Below, one piece after another: positions 7,073 through 14,315 of a DNA stretch of 29,165 nucleotides (positions are counted from its first letter, which is position 1; every line of letters starts with the position of its first letter). Source of the stretch: Clostridia bacterium (GTDB taxonomy: Bacteria; Bacillota_A; Clostridia; Christensenellales; Aristaeellaceae); NCBI GenBank assembly GCA_017432405.1, contig JAFRJF010000166.1, forward strand, positions 1 through 29,165, read 5' to 3'. A program made the position numbers and the translations under genes. Under the pieces are notes generated by a model. The model worked only from the letters and a program-made list of their open reading frames with translations. It was not told the DNA's origin and made no database searches.

Positions 7073-8245
7073 GTGTCACCCATCATACTGATTGCCGTTT
7101 TCGTTGGACTGGCTTCCCTGGCCGCCTATTTGGTCGACCTGTGCCTTCGGCGATGGCCCCGTACCGCCTGGAATATCGGCCTGCGCAAGCTGTTCTGGCT
7201 GGTGCCGTACATCATACTGACGCTGGTGCCGATCGCGGGGGCGTTCCTGCCGAACAGCCCCGTCAAGTTTGCGCTCCAGGCCGCGGGCAACGTATGGTTG
7301 GGCTTTTATCTGTACTTCGGCTTCCTGCTGCTGGTGTTGGTGGTGCTGGCGCTGCTGATCCAGCGGCTCATTGGAAGGCAGATTGCGAAGAATTGGTATG
7401 GCGGCATGCTGTGCTTTTCACTTGTGGTGGCGCTGGCGGTCACCGGCTACGGGCTGGTTCACGCCCAGAACACGGTGGTGTATCGCTATGACGTCGAGGT
7501 GGACAAGCCCGGCGAGGACATGAGGGTGGTGCTGATCGGGGATCTGCACCTGAGCGTCAATTCAAAGCTGGCCACCACCCAGCGCATGGTGGAGCTGATC
7601 AACGCCGAGCAGCCCGACGCGGTGGTGATCGCCGGCGATATCTTCACCAGCAGCTACGAGGGCCTGGCTCATCCGGAGCAGTACGCTGAGGCCCTTCGGG
7701 GCATAAAGTCGAAGTATGGCGTTTACGCGGTGTACGGGAACCATGACGTCGAGGAGACCCTGTTCGGCGGCTTCCCGATCTCGCCCATCAGCCAGGCCTT
7801 CCGCACGGCCCGGATGGAGGAATTCTTCAAGGACTGCGGCTTTACTGTGCTGTACGATCAGGTGGTCGACATCGGCGGCGTGCAGCTGGCGGGCCGCGTG
7901 GACGGCGAAAAGGCCGGAGACGGCACCACCAATCGCATGACGCCGGCCCAGCTGCTGTCCGGCGTCGACCAGAGCCTGCCCGTGGTGGTGCTGGAGCACG
8001 AGCCCAAGGAGTTCAAGGCGTTGAAAGAGGCCGGCGCGGACGTGGCCCTCTGCGGCCACACCCACGCGGGGCAGATGTTCCCCGGAAACCTGGTGGTGCC
8101 CTTCTTCAACGAAAACGCCTGGGGCTATGCCAGGATACACGACCTGGAGACCGTGGTCACCGCCGGCGTGGGCTACTATGGCCCGCCGATGCGGGTGGGC
8201 ACCGACAGCGAGGTGTCCGTCGTCAACCTGAAATTCAAACGATAG
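7073..8245 (+). CDS. Membrane-anchored metallophosphoesterase (YkuE/YaeI-like)
   Basis: Start chosen at GTG 7073, eight bases after AAAGGAG (7058-7064); an upstream in-frame ATG at 7007 lies inside the terminator hairpin and is rejected. The 390-residue product has about four N-terminal membrane segments (residues 1-140), then a calcineurin-like phosphoesterase domain. All metal-binding blocks are present: GDLHL (156-160), AGDIF, GNHD (222-225), LEHEP and GHTHAG (328-333). YkuE of Bacillus and YaeI of E. coli have the same catalytic domain without as many membrane helices. The active site should face outward or lie at the membrane surface; the substrate, perhaps a lipid or envelope phosphoester, is unknown. 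It is first in an operon: the next gene starts 12 bases after its stop. Confidence 0.88.
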   Translation: MSPIILIAVFVGLASLAAYLVDLCLRRWPRTAWNIGLRKLFWLVPYIILTLVPIAGAFLPNSPVKFALQAAGNVWLGFYLYFGFLLLVLVVLALLIQRLIGRQIAKNWYGGMLCFSLVVALAVTGYGLVHAQNTVVYRYDVEVDKPGEDMRVVLIGDLHLSVNSKLATTQRMVELINAEQPDAVVIAGDIFTSSYEGLAHPEQYAEALRGIKSKYGVYAVYGNHDVEETLFGGFPISPISQAFRTARMEEFFKDCGFTVLYDQVVDIGGVQLAGRVDGEKAGDGTTNRMTPAQLLSGVDQSLPVVVLEHEPKEFKALKEAGADVALCGHTHAGQMFPGNLVVPFFNENAWGYARIHDLETVVTAGVGYYGPPMRVGTDSEVSVVNLKFKR

Positions 8246-8257
8246 GGGTATGACCCG

Positions 8258-10114
8258 ATGATTGACCTGAAGCAAATCCGACGGAATGCCCGGAGTTGTG
8301 TCAAGCGCCATTACGTGCTGCTGACCCTGCTGTGCGCCATTTCCATCTTCGTGGGCACCGAGTTCAACAATGTGTTGAACAACGCCCAGACCTGGTACGA
8401 GTTCCTCAGGGGCCGGCAGATCCAGGTCGCGCTGGAGGGCATAGGTATCGGCAACAGCCGAAGCGTCTGGCGCAAGGTTGTGAGCGACGTCATCGACGAC
8501 AACATCGAGGCCGGCAATATAAAGGCCGCCGAGCGCATGGCGCTGATCAAGCAGGCCAACAGCGCCAGGTCGGTCCTGGGCCGCCAGCGGGGGGTGCTGG
8601 CCGCGCTGGTGAACAACGTCAGCTCGGGGAACGTGGTCGCCATGATCAGCACAGCTGTGCACAGTGCGATCCATACGAAGAAGGTCTCCTCGATGCTGTT
8701 GGTGCTGGGCGGACTGTTGCTGTACCTGGCGGTATGGGCCTTTCTGCGCAATGCCTATCGGGCCGTGCTGCGCCGGAGCACGCTGGAGGCGCGGCGCTAT
8801 CAGATCGTGCCCCCGGTCCATCTGCTGCACATCCGGCTGGTCAAGCGCTGGAGGCGGGCGGCGCTGACGCTGCTGCTGGAAACCGTCTACGAGTCGCTCT
8901 GGTACCTGACGATCGTGGGCGGCATCATCAAGCATTACTCTTACTTCCTGGTGCCCTTCATCGTGGCCGAAAATCCGGATATCAAGCCCAGGGACGCCAT
9001 CCTGCTGTCCCGGCGGATGATGGACGGCCACAAGTGGGAGTGCTGCAAGCTGGAGCTGTCCTTCCTGGGCTGGTTCGCGCTGGGCTTCGTGACCTTCGGG
9101 GCGGTGGACGTGCTGTGGGGCGTGCCCTATCGCGTGGCGAGCTATACCGAATACTACACCGCGGTGCGCGCGGAGGCTAAGCGGCGGGGGATCGAGGGCG
9201 TGGAGCAGCTGAACGACGATTGCCTGTACCAACCTGCAGATGCCGATACGCTGCGCGAACGCTATGCCGACATCGCTCGCACGGAGAACATCATCATGGA
9301 GGACATCGTGGAGCTGCCTCCGGTAAAGCGCCTCTTCGCCCGGAACTTCGGCATCTGGATGGGGACCATCGAGGAAAAGAAGGTCTACGGACGCCAGGCG
9401 GGATTGCGCCGGCAGACGTCGGTTGAGCGCCTGGAGATGAACGGCAGGGCCTATCCCCGCCGCATGAACCCCCTTTGGGACAAGTCGCAATCCAGCATCG
9501 CGGGTCACATCAGCTACCTGAACCCCTGCACAGTCTGGACACTGGTGATGGTGTTCTTCGCCTTCTGTATAGTAGGCTGGGTGTGGGAGGTGGCCCTGAA
9601 CCTGATTCGCTTCGGCCAATTTTCCAACCGGGGCATGCTGCACGGACCCTGGCTGCCCATATACGGGTTCGGGGTGGTGATGATCGCCGTGCTGTTGAAT
9701 CGGTTCCGCTCCAAGCCTGTGCTGGAAGCGCTGGCCATCATCGTGCTGTGCGGCTTCATGGAGTACATGACCTCCTTCGTCACCGAGCAGATCACCGGCA
9801 TGCGCTGGTGGGATTACACCGGCTATTTCCTGAACCTGCACGGCAGGATCTGCGGCGAGGGACTGGTGGTGTTCATGCTGGGGGGTATGATGGCGGTTTA
9901 CCTGCTGGTGCCCGCCATTGACGCGCTGACGATGCGGCTGAAGCCCAGGCTGCTGGTGTGCGTGTGCCTGATTTTGATGGCCTGCTTTACTGCCGATCTG
10001 GTCTATTCGTTCATCAATCCCAACAAGGGCGATGGGATCACAAACGAGCTGGACATGATTGAAACCGCTGCGGTGGCGGTGTCTGACGACGACGCGGATA
10101 CAGGACGGACATGA
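8258..10114 (+). CDS. DUF975 / CmpB-type integral membrane fusion protein
   Basis: AGGGG at 8244-8248 overlaps the stop of the previous gene and serves this ATG. The 618-residue protein has two membrane parts. Residues 1 to about 300 resemble DUF975 (N-terminal 'DLKQIRRNAR...KRHY', several hydrophobic segments and the 'FIVAENPDIKPRDAILLSRRMMDGHKWE' region, which is the most conserved part of the family). Residues about 421-600 resemble the CmpB / ABC-transporter type IV permease family (PF06541), with five or six helices and the blocks 'GWVWEV', 'NRGMLHGPWLPIYG', 'EYxxSxVxEQ' and 'RWWDYTGYFLNLHGRIC'. The middle (about 300-420) is hydrophilic. Both domains are known as a fusion in Clostridia; the function is not established and no ATPase gene is next to it, so a transport role is only a family label. 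Confidence 0.85.
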   Translation: MIDLKQIRRNARSCVKRHYVLLTLLCAISIFVGTEFNNVLNNAQTWYEFLRGRQIQVALEGIGIGNSRSVWRKVVSDVIDDNIEAGNIKAAERMALIKQANSARSVLGRQRGVLAALVNNVSSGNVVAMISTAVHSAIHTKKVSSMLLVLGGLLLYLAVWAFLRNAYRAVLRRSTLEARRYQIVPPVHLLHIRLVKRWRRAALTLLLETVYESLWYLTIVGGIIKHYSYFLVPFIVAENPDIKPRDAILLSRRMMDGHKWECCKLELSFLGWFALGFVTFGAVDVLWGVPYRVASYTEYYTAVRAEAKRRGIEGVEQLNDDCLYQPADADTLRERYADIARTENIIMEDIVELPPVKRLFARNFGIWMGTIEEKKVYGRQAGLRRQTSVERLEMNGRAYPRRMNPLWDKSQSSIAGHISYLNPCTVWTLVMVFFAFCIVGWVWEVALNLIRFGQFSNRGMLHGPWLPIYGFGVVMIAVLLNRFRSKPVLEALAIIVLCGFMEYMTSFVTEQITGMRWWDYTGYFLNLHGRICGEGLVVFMLGGMMAVYLLVPAIDALTMRLKPRLLVCVCLILMACFTADLVYSFINPNKGDGITNELDMIETAAVAVSDDDADTGRT

Positions 10115-10131
10115 AATAGGAGGTTATACGG

Positions 10132-10764
10132 ATGAAATCGGATGTGTTTATGCTCAACAGCGATGCCGGACGCATGGCGGCAGCCCGGTATTCGACGGAG
10201 GATTTTGCCCGCGAACTCGGCCTGGACAGGCATGATACCCTGCGCCTGGAGCTTCTGACCGAGGAGACGCTGGGCATGGTCAAGGCCATGGTGGAGGAAT
10301 TTTACGGACAGCTCTGGTTTGAAGCCGAGGGCAGGCGCTGCGAGATTCACCTGCAGGCCACCGCGGACATGAACGCCGACCGGCGGGAGGAGCTGCTCTC
10401 GGTGTCAAGCACGGGCAGGAATGCCGCCGCGAAGGGCTTTATGGGCATGCTTAAAGACGTGCTCTCCGGCGCGATGCACAGCTTCGGCCGGTCCATGAAC
10501 GACTATGGCCGCGAAGTGGCCAGGTACGGTATCGTCAACCCCGCTGAGGTCGGCAGCCTGGCCGTGGATAACATGGTGCCCATTTGGACGCTTCAGACCT
10601 ATCGCAACGGCTTGGGGGAGCAGCGCAATATCGATGAGGATGCCGGGGAAGCCTGGAACGAGTTGGAAAAATCCATCGTGGGCAAGCTGGCCGACGACGT
10701 GGTCGTTGGTGTCAAGGGTGACCGGATCGAGATGGTGATCATCAAGGATTTTGGCAGGCGTTAA
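10132..10764 (+). CDS. Conserved protein, possibly of histidine-kinase-like ATPase fold
   Basis: A near-perfect TAGGAGGT (10117-10124) lies seven bases before the ATG. The 210-residue soluble protein contains 'LRLELLTEETLGMVKAMVEE' (about 38-57), which looks like the N-box helix of GHKL ATPases, then two strands 'LWFEAEGRRCEIHLQA'. 'SVSSTGRNAAAKGFMGML' (about 91-108) could be the lid region, and the C-terminal strands are 'VVVGVKGDRIEMVIIKDF'. This arrangement recalls anti-sigma-factor-like ATPases, but the DxGxG motif is not obvious, so ATP binding is uncertain. It is the last gene of the phosphoesterase-DUF975/CmpB operon (17-base gap), which suggests a regulatory or signalling partner for the membrane proteins. 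I cannot assign a function. Confidence 0.7.
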   Translation: MKSDVFMLNSDAGRMAAARYSTEDFARELGLDRHDTLRLELLTEETLGMVKAMVEEFYGQLWFEAEGRRCEIHLQATADMNADRREELLSVSSTGRNAAAKGFMGMLKDVLSGAMHSFGRSMNDYGREVARYGIVNPAEVGSLAVDNMVPIWTLQTYRNGLGEQRNIDEDAGEAWNELEKSIVGKLADDVVVGVKGDRIEMVIIKDFGRR

Positions 10765-10775
10765 TGGAGAAGTGA

Positions 10776-10819
10776 AGCGCAAACCCCGCGCCAGGAGGAC
10801 GTTGCCGGGGATGCGCGCT
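10776..10819 (+). terminator. Imperfect G+C-rich hairpin after the operon
   Basis: AGCGC (10776-10780) and CCCC (10784-10787) can pair with GGGG (10807-10810) and GCGCT (10815-10819), with small internal loops. There is no T-run behind it, so it would be at best a weak or factor-assisted terminator. Confidence 0.3.
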
Positions 10820-10859
10820 CAAGCCGGATAAAATGGCGAATATTTACCCCGCTGAGTTC

Positions 10860-10888
10860 ATGACGGGTTCATAATTGTTTGATAGCAT
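10860..10888 (+). promoter_or_regulatory. Candidate promoter for a small RNA
   Basis: ATGACG (10860-10865) and TAGCAT (10883-10888) each match the sigma-A hexamers at four of six positions and are exactly 17 nt apart, inside a locally A+T-rich stretch. Expected start of transcription is near 10895, immediately before the structured region. Confidence 0.4.
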
Positions 10889-10894
10889 AGGACT

Positions 10895-11073
10895 ACCGGC
10901 AAGGCCGGAACACAACAGAAAACCACTGACTCCCGGTCGGTGTAGCGGTAGAGCGCTGCGCCGGTTGGGGGTCAGACGATTTTGGGGACTGGTCCGGATC
11001 GGCGACCGGAGACGTATCGGGGTATAACGTGACGCCCTCCCGCGACAAATATCGCGGGAGGGCGTCACGTTTT
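10895..11073 (+). ncRNA. Candidate structured small RNA, about 180 nt
   Basis: No plausible gene lies in 10765-11084, yet the sequence is dense in helices. Hairpin A: CCGGC (10896-10900) with GCCGG (10904-10908). Hairpin B has two stacked stems: TGACTCCC (10927-10934) with GGGGGTCA (10967-10974), a 4x4 internal loop, then GGTGTAGCG (10939-10947) with CGCTGCGCC (10954-10962), closing a GTAGAG loop; it has three G-T wobbles and no mismatch. Hairpin C: TCCGG (10993-10997) with CCGGA (11006-11010). It ends in a 20-bp terminator hairpin. The single-stranded stretch 10909-10926 is A-rich. A promoter, compact structure and a terminator together suggest a stand-alone RNA. It matches none of the RNA families I can recall (tRNA, tmRNA, SRP, RNase P, 6S, common riboswitches). 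Confidence 0.45.
11026..11073. terminator. 20-bp perfect hairpin between convergent units
   Basis: Arms 11026-11045 and 11052-11071 pair perfectly around CAAATA. On the plus strand the 3' arm runs into TTTT (11070-11073), which suits an end for the candidate RNA. On the minus strand it lies 14 bases past the stop of the Wzz-like gene and can also stop that transcript, although the following minus-strand bases are poor in T. Confidence 0.75.
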
Positions 11074-11084
11074 GAAAGAAGGGG

Positions 11085-12605
11085 TTATTCCCTGGTCGCC
11101 TGCTTTTCTTCGCGCTTGCGGCTGATGATGATCAGCACCATGCAGAGCATGAAGCCGATGGCGCAGACGGGGCCGGCGGTTTTGATCGCCGCCTTGATGA
11201 ACGCGCCGGACAGGACCTTGGGGGTATTGTACCTGTACCCTGTGACGGTGATAGTCAGATCGTTGATCTCCTGGGCGTTGAAGGCGTCCAGCAGGTTGTG
11301 GAAATCCTTGATGATCGCCTCGCTCTTGGTGACCAGCGCGGAGATGTTCTTCTCCAGCGCGCTGACCTGGTCGCGGGCCAGGCGATCGGCCTCTGCTGCG
11401 GCTTCGGCGATCTCCTCTTCGGTCATCTCCACCACAGCCTGGGCTTCGCTGTTGTCAATGCCGGTACTCTCTTTTGGGGTCGCCGCGTCATCTGCCGCGA
11501 TTTCGGAATCCTCAGAACCGGCGGGCTCACTGACTGGTGTGGCTTTGACAGAACTCTCATGGTCCTTCATCAGGTCGCCCAGCTTCAGCTGGTAGGAGGC
11601 AATCTGGGAGTTGATTCCCGTGATGCCGTCAGCGACGCTCTTGCGCTCCCTGACCAGGGAATCGTAGGTCCTGGAGGAGTTGCCGTCGATCTTGGTCAGG
11701 GAATCGGCGGTGCTCAGGTAGATGATCTCGTTTTTCTGGTAGGAATCGATCAACTTGTCCAGCTTCTCGAGGTGCGCGTTCTGCTTGTCCAGCTGATTGC
11801 TCAGGTCCCTGATCTCAAACTGATACTGGGTCAGCAGGCGGGCGGTATCCCGGGTCAGGGCATTCATCGTCAGATCGGCGTTCAGGCGGGCGATATCACT
11901 GGCGATCAGGTTGTTGAGCCGCACATTGATATCGCTGAAGCCGTATCCGTCGTGGCGGAAGGTGGGCTGTCCCTCATACATGCGCTGGGCGTAATCCGTC
12001 AATGCGGTCAGGCGCGACTGTATGATTTCCAGCTGCTGGGGATAATCGTATTTTTCAAGCACGAAGGTCGTGTCTTCTTCCTGCAGTCCGTTGGAATAGG
12101 TCTTTGCAAAATAGGCCTTATAGGAAACCATGATGGCCTTGATCAGCGCGGTGAGCTGTTCTTGGCTGATGGATTTGTCGAAGTTGTTGTACAGCGCGAT
12201 ATCAAAGGTCGTCGGATGGAAGGTGGTGACGGTCGCCTCACGATTGGCGGTGAAATTCAAGAGGGATTCGTAGTTCGTCACCTGCCGGGCCATGTCGTCG
12301 GGATACACGCCCCGCGCCACCAGGCAGTCCTGAAGCTGCTCAGGGGTGTACCTGTCCTGCATGGAGACCTCCTCCAGTGCGGTGGACAGTACATCCGTCC
12401 TGGCGATATCCGAGATGTCGAAGGCCACTCCGTTGGGGGCGATGCCGTCAGCGGCACCGTCGAAGGTGAATACGATGGTGGCGTTCGCCGAGGTGGGGCT
12501 GGGTTTGCTGAAGAACAGGTACGACGTGAGCGCAAGCCCGACAATGCCACAAATCACAAGGATGATGATGCTCGTACGGAGCCAGTGCGTCTTTTTCGCG
12601 GTCAT
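11085..12605 (-). CDS. Wzz-like (polysaccharide co-polymerase type) membrane protein, second of a pair
   Basis: The 506-residue product has one membrane helix near each end (about 12-32 and 474-494) and a long external, mainly helical middle with coiled-coil-like stretches (for example 'LSNQLDKQNAHLEKLDKLIDSY' split by short turns, and an Ala/Glu-rich helix at about 405-425). This two-helix hairpin layout is that of chain-length determinant proteins. An acidic, Ser/Pro-containing insert at about 350-395 looks disordered. No Walker kinase motif is present. Its ATG overlaps the stop of the upstream paralogue by four bases (12602-12605), so the two are translationally coupled and probably form one complex. 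Function in controlling an exported polymer is inferred from layout, not from a clear family signature. Confidence 0.7.
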   Translation of the reverse strand: MTAKKTHWLRTSIIILVICGIVGLALTSYLFFSKPSPTSANATIVFTFDGAADGIAPNGVAFDISDIARTDVLSTALEEVSMQDRYTPEQLQDCLVARGVYPDDMARQVTNYESLLNFTANREATVTTFHPTTFDIALYNNFDKSISQEQLTALIKAIMVSYKAYFAKTYSNGLQEEDTTFVLEKYDYPQQLEIIQSRLTALTDYAQRMYEGQPTFRHDGYGFSDINVRLNNLIASDIARLNADLTMNALTRDTARLLTQYQFEIRDLSNQLDKQNAHLEKLDKLIDSYQKNEIIYLSTADSLTKIDGNSSRTYDSLVRERKSVADGITGINSQIASYQLKLGDLMKDHESSVKATPVSEPAGSEDSEIAADDAATPKESTGIDNSEAQAVVEMTEEEIAEAAAEADRLARDQVSALEKNISALVTKSEAIIKDFHNLLDAFNAQEINDLTITVTGYRYNTPKVLSGAFIKAAIKTAGPVCAIGFMLCMVLIIISRKREEKQATRE

Positions 12606-14179
12606 TCTTCAGTCACCTCCTTTTCGGGGAGTTCTTTCTCCTTCTTGTTTCTGAATTCGGGCGCCAGCGCGCTGATGAACCACAGGCCGAACGCGATCAC
12701 GAGACCCGCGACGGCGCCGATGAGCACCTTCTTCATTGAGGCGGTGATAAAGCTCTCGGCCTTGCCCTGGGAGGTGGTGTGACTGGCGAAGGTTGTATAG
12801 AAGGGGCTGTTGATGATCTCTTCCATATGCGCGTAGATCATGTCGTAGTTATCCTTGCACACCTCGACGGCATTGGCCAGCTCGGCGTTGGCCTCGTCGA
12901 TATCCTGCTGCGCGGTATTGGCATCCAGGTTGTCCAGCTTGTCCTGCAGGTCGACGATCCTCGTTTCCAGTTCGGCAGCGCTCTCGTAATTTCCCGCCTG
13001 CTGGATGATCAGATTGTTGTAGTAGTCCGTGGTCGTCTGGGTGGACTTGGTGGTGTCGCTCTCCTGCATGGAGACGAAGATCTGGTCATTTTTGTAGTTG
13101 TCCAGTATCGTCTGGGTGGTGGCGATGTTTTCGTTGATCACATCCAGCTCAGCCTGGGCGTTGCGCAGCTGATACTGGTAGTTGACGATCATGGTGTCGC
13201 GATCCTTGACGATGCTGTTGGTATAGACAAAGGAGTACAGGTAATCGACGTTCACATCGCGGGCCAGGTCGAGACTGGCGATCAGGTTTGTGAGGGAACG
13301 GCCTGTGCGCCAGGAGCGGTAGGCCTTGACGGCGTCCGGCTTGGCGTCACAGTAGTCATGGAGGTTCGTGACCGCTGTGCGCAGCAGATCCAGGCTCTCC
13401 AGGATGTCCAGATTTTCCGTATCGATGATGGAGACCTCGTCGTCGGGCAGCATCAGGTCGGCGTAGGTGTTCACCAGGTAATCGTTGTAGGCCGCGAGGA
13501 TGCGATCCAGTATCAGGCGAAGCTCGGAATCGGTCAGCTCATACTTGACCCGGGAATCCTCGTCGCCGAAGCCGTTGGTGAGGGAGACCACGAACTGGTT
13601 GTTGTAGGTCAGCCTGATTTCCTGAACCTGCGTGTAGGCCGCGTTGTTCTTGTCCTGGATCATGCTGGCCGCGACCTCCTGCTGGCGGCGGCTGTCCTCG
13701 GTGAGGATCTTGTTGATGCGGATATTGCTGCGCAGATTGGCCAGCGTCACGGGGTGGGACAGCTCCAGGCCGTCCAGCGCTTCCTTGAGGACGTGGGAGC
13801 TCGTGATCTGGTTCAGATCCAGCGCGGTGCCGTCCGGAGAGGTCAGATCCGTGACGGGGACGGTCAGCGGATTGAGGGGGCTGACCTCCTGTTCCGGATC
13901 AAAAAGCACATTGGGAACATCGTAATTCAGCGTCACAACGGACGAAACCTCCAGCGGCTTTTTGGTAACCTGAAACCACAGCAGGCCCAGGCAGACGCCC
14001 GCGGCAAGGCACAGCAGCACCACCCAAACATATATGCGTTTTTTCGCTTTGAAATTCTGTATGATGCGCCCTATGTTGATCGTTTCTTCGGAAGCGTCGG
14101 CGTTATTAACAACGACATTGATCTGCGTGTCCCTGTCAAGGCGCACGGATCTGTCATTATCGCGTTCGTTTTTGTCCAA
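12602..14179 (-). CDS. Wzz-like (polysaccharide co-polymerase type) membrane protein, first of a pair
   Basis: Start chosen at TTG 14179: GGAGGG (14187-14192) lies seven bases upstream of it. An ATG at 14194 overlaps the GGAGGG and has no Shine-Dalgarno site of its own. The 525-residue product begins with a charged tail ('RDNDRSVRLDRD'), then 'INIGRIIQNFKAKKRIY' and a membrane helix (about 49-69). After this comes a long external region with beta-rich start ('EVSSVVTLNYDVPN'), the phrase 'LRSNIRINKI', helices with coiled-coil character (about 325-440), and a second membrane helix (about 483-505) with a Lys/Glu-rich cytoplasmic tail. This fits polysaccharide co-polymerases of the Wzz type. No glycosyltransferase, flippase or tyrosine kinase is adjacent. 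A good promoter stands 40 bases upstream. Confidence 0.72.
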   Translation of the reverse strand: MDKNERDNDRSVRLDRDTQINVVVNNADASEETINIGRIIQNFKAKKRIYVWVVLLCLAAGVCLGLLWFQVTKKPLEVSSVVTLNYDVPNVLFDPEQEVSPLNPLTVPVTDLTSPDGTALDLNQITSSHVLKEALDGLELSHPVTLANLRSNIRINKILTEDSRRQQEVAASMIQDKNNAAYTQVQEIRLTYNNQFVVSLTNGFGDEDSRVKYELTDSELRLILDRILAAYNDYLVNTYADLMLPDDEVSIIDTENLDILESLDLLRTAVTNLHDYCDAKPDAVKAYRSWRTGRSLTNLIASLDLARDVNVDYLYSFVYTNSIVKDRDTMIVNYQYQLRNAQAELDVINENIATTQTILDNYKNDQIFVSMQESDTTKSTQTTTDYYNNLIIQQAGNYESAAELETRIVDLQDKLDNLDANTAQQDIDEANAELANAVEVCKDNYDMIYAHMEEIINSPFYTTFASHTTSQGKAESFITASMKKVLIGAVAGLVIAFGLWFISALAPEFRNKKEKELPEKEVTEE

Positions 14180-14221
14180 TCCGTTTCCCTCCATTCAGAA
14201 GCGTGCAAAATGATATCATAT

Positions 14222-14250
14222 ATTATATCATGGCTCCGGGGAAAAGGCAA
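14222..14250 (-). promoter_or_regulatory. Sigma-A promoter of the Wzz-like pair
   Basis: On the minus strand TTGCCT (14245-14250) and a perfect TATAAT (14222-14227) are 17 nt apart. The predicted start near 14215 leaves about 23 bases before the GGAGGG site and supports the TTG start. The rest of 14251-14315 holds nothing clear; only a 4-bp hairpin follows the U32 gene. Confidence 0.7.
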
Positions 14251-14315
14251 CAAGCATGGCGATTCTGAACCCAATTGTAAGATATTGTTTGCAATGCCGT
14301 CACAAGCTGCATGCT

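Noticed and set aside
10935..11010. Possible tRNA gene (TAGCGGTAGAGC phrase)
   Set aside because: The D-loop is too short, no anticodon arm with a 7-nt loop can be drawn, there is no matching acceptor stem and no proper GGTTC T-loop. The same bases form a much better long hairpin.
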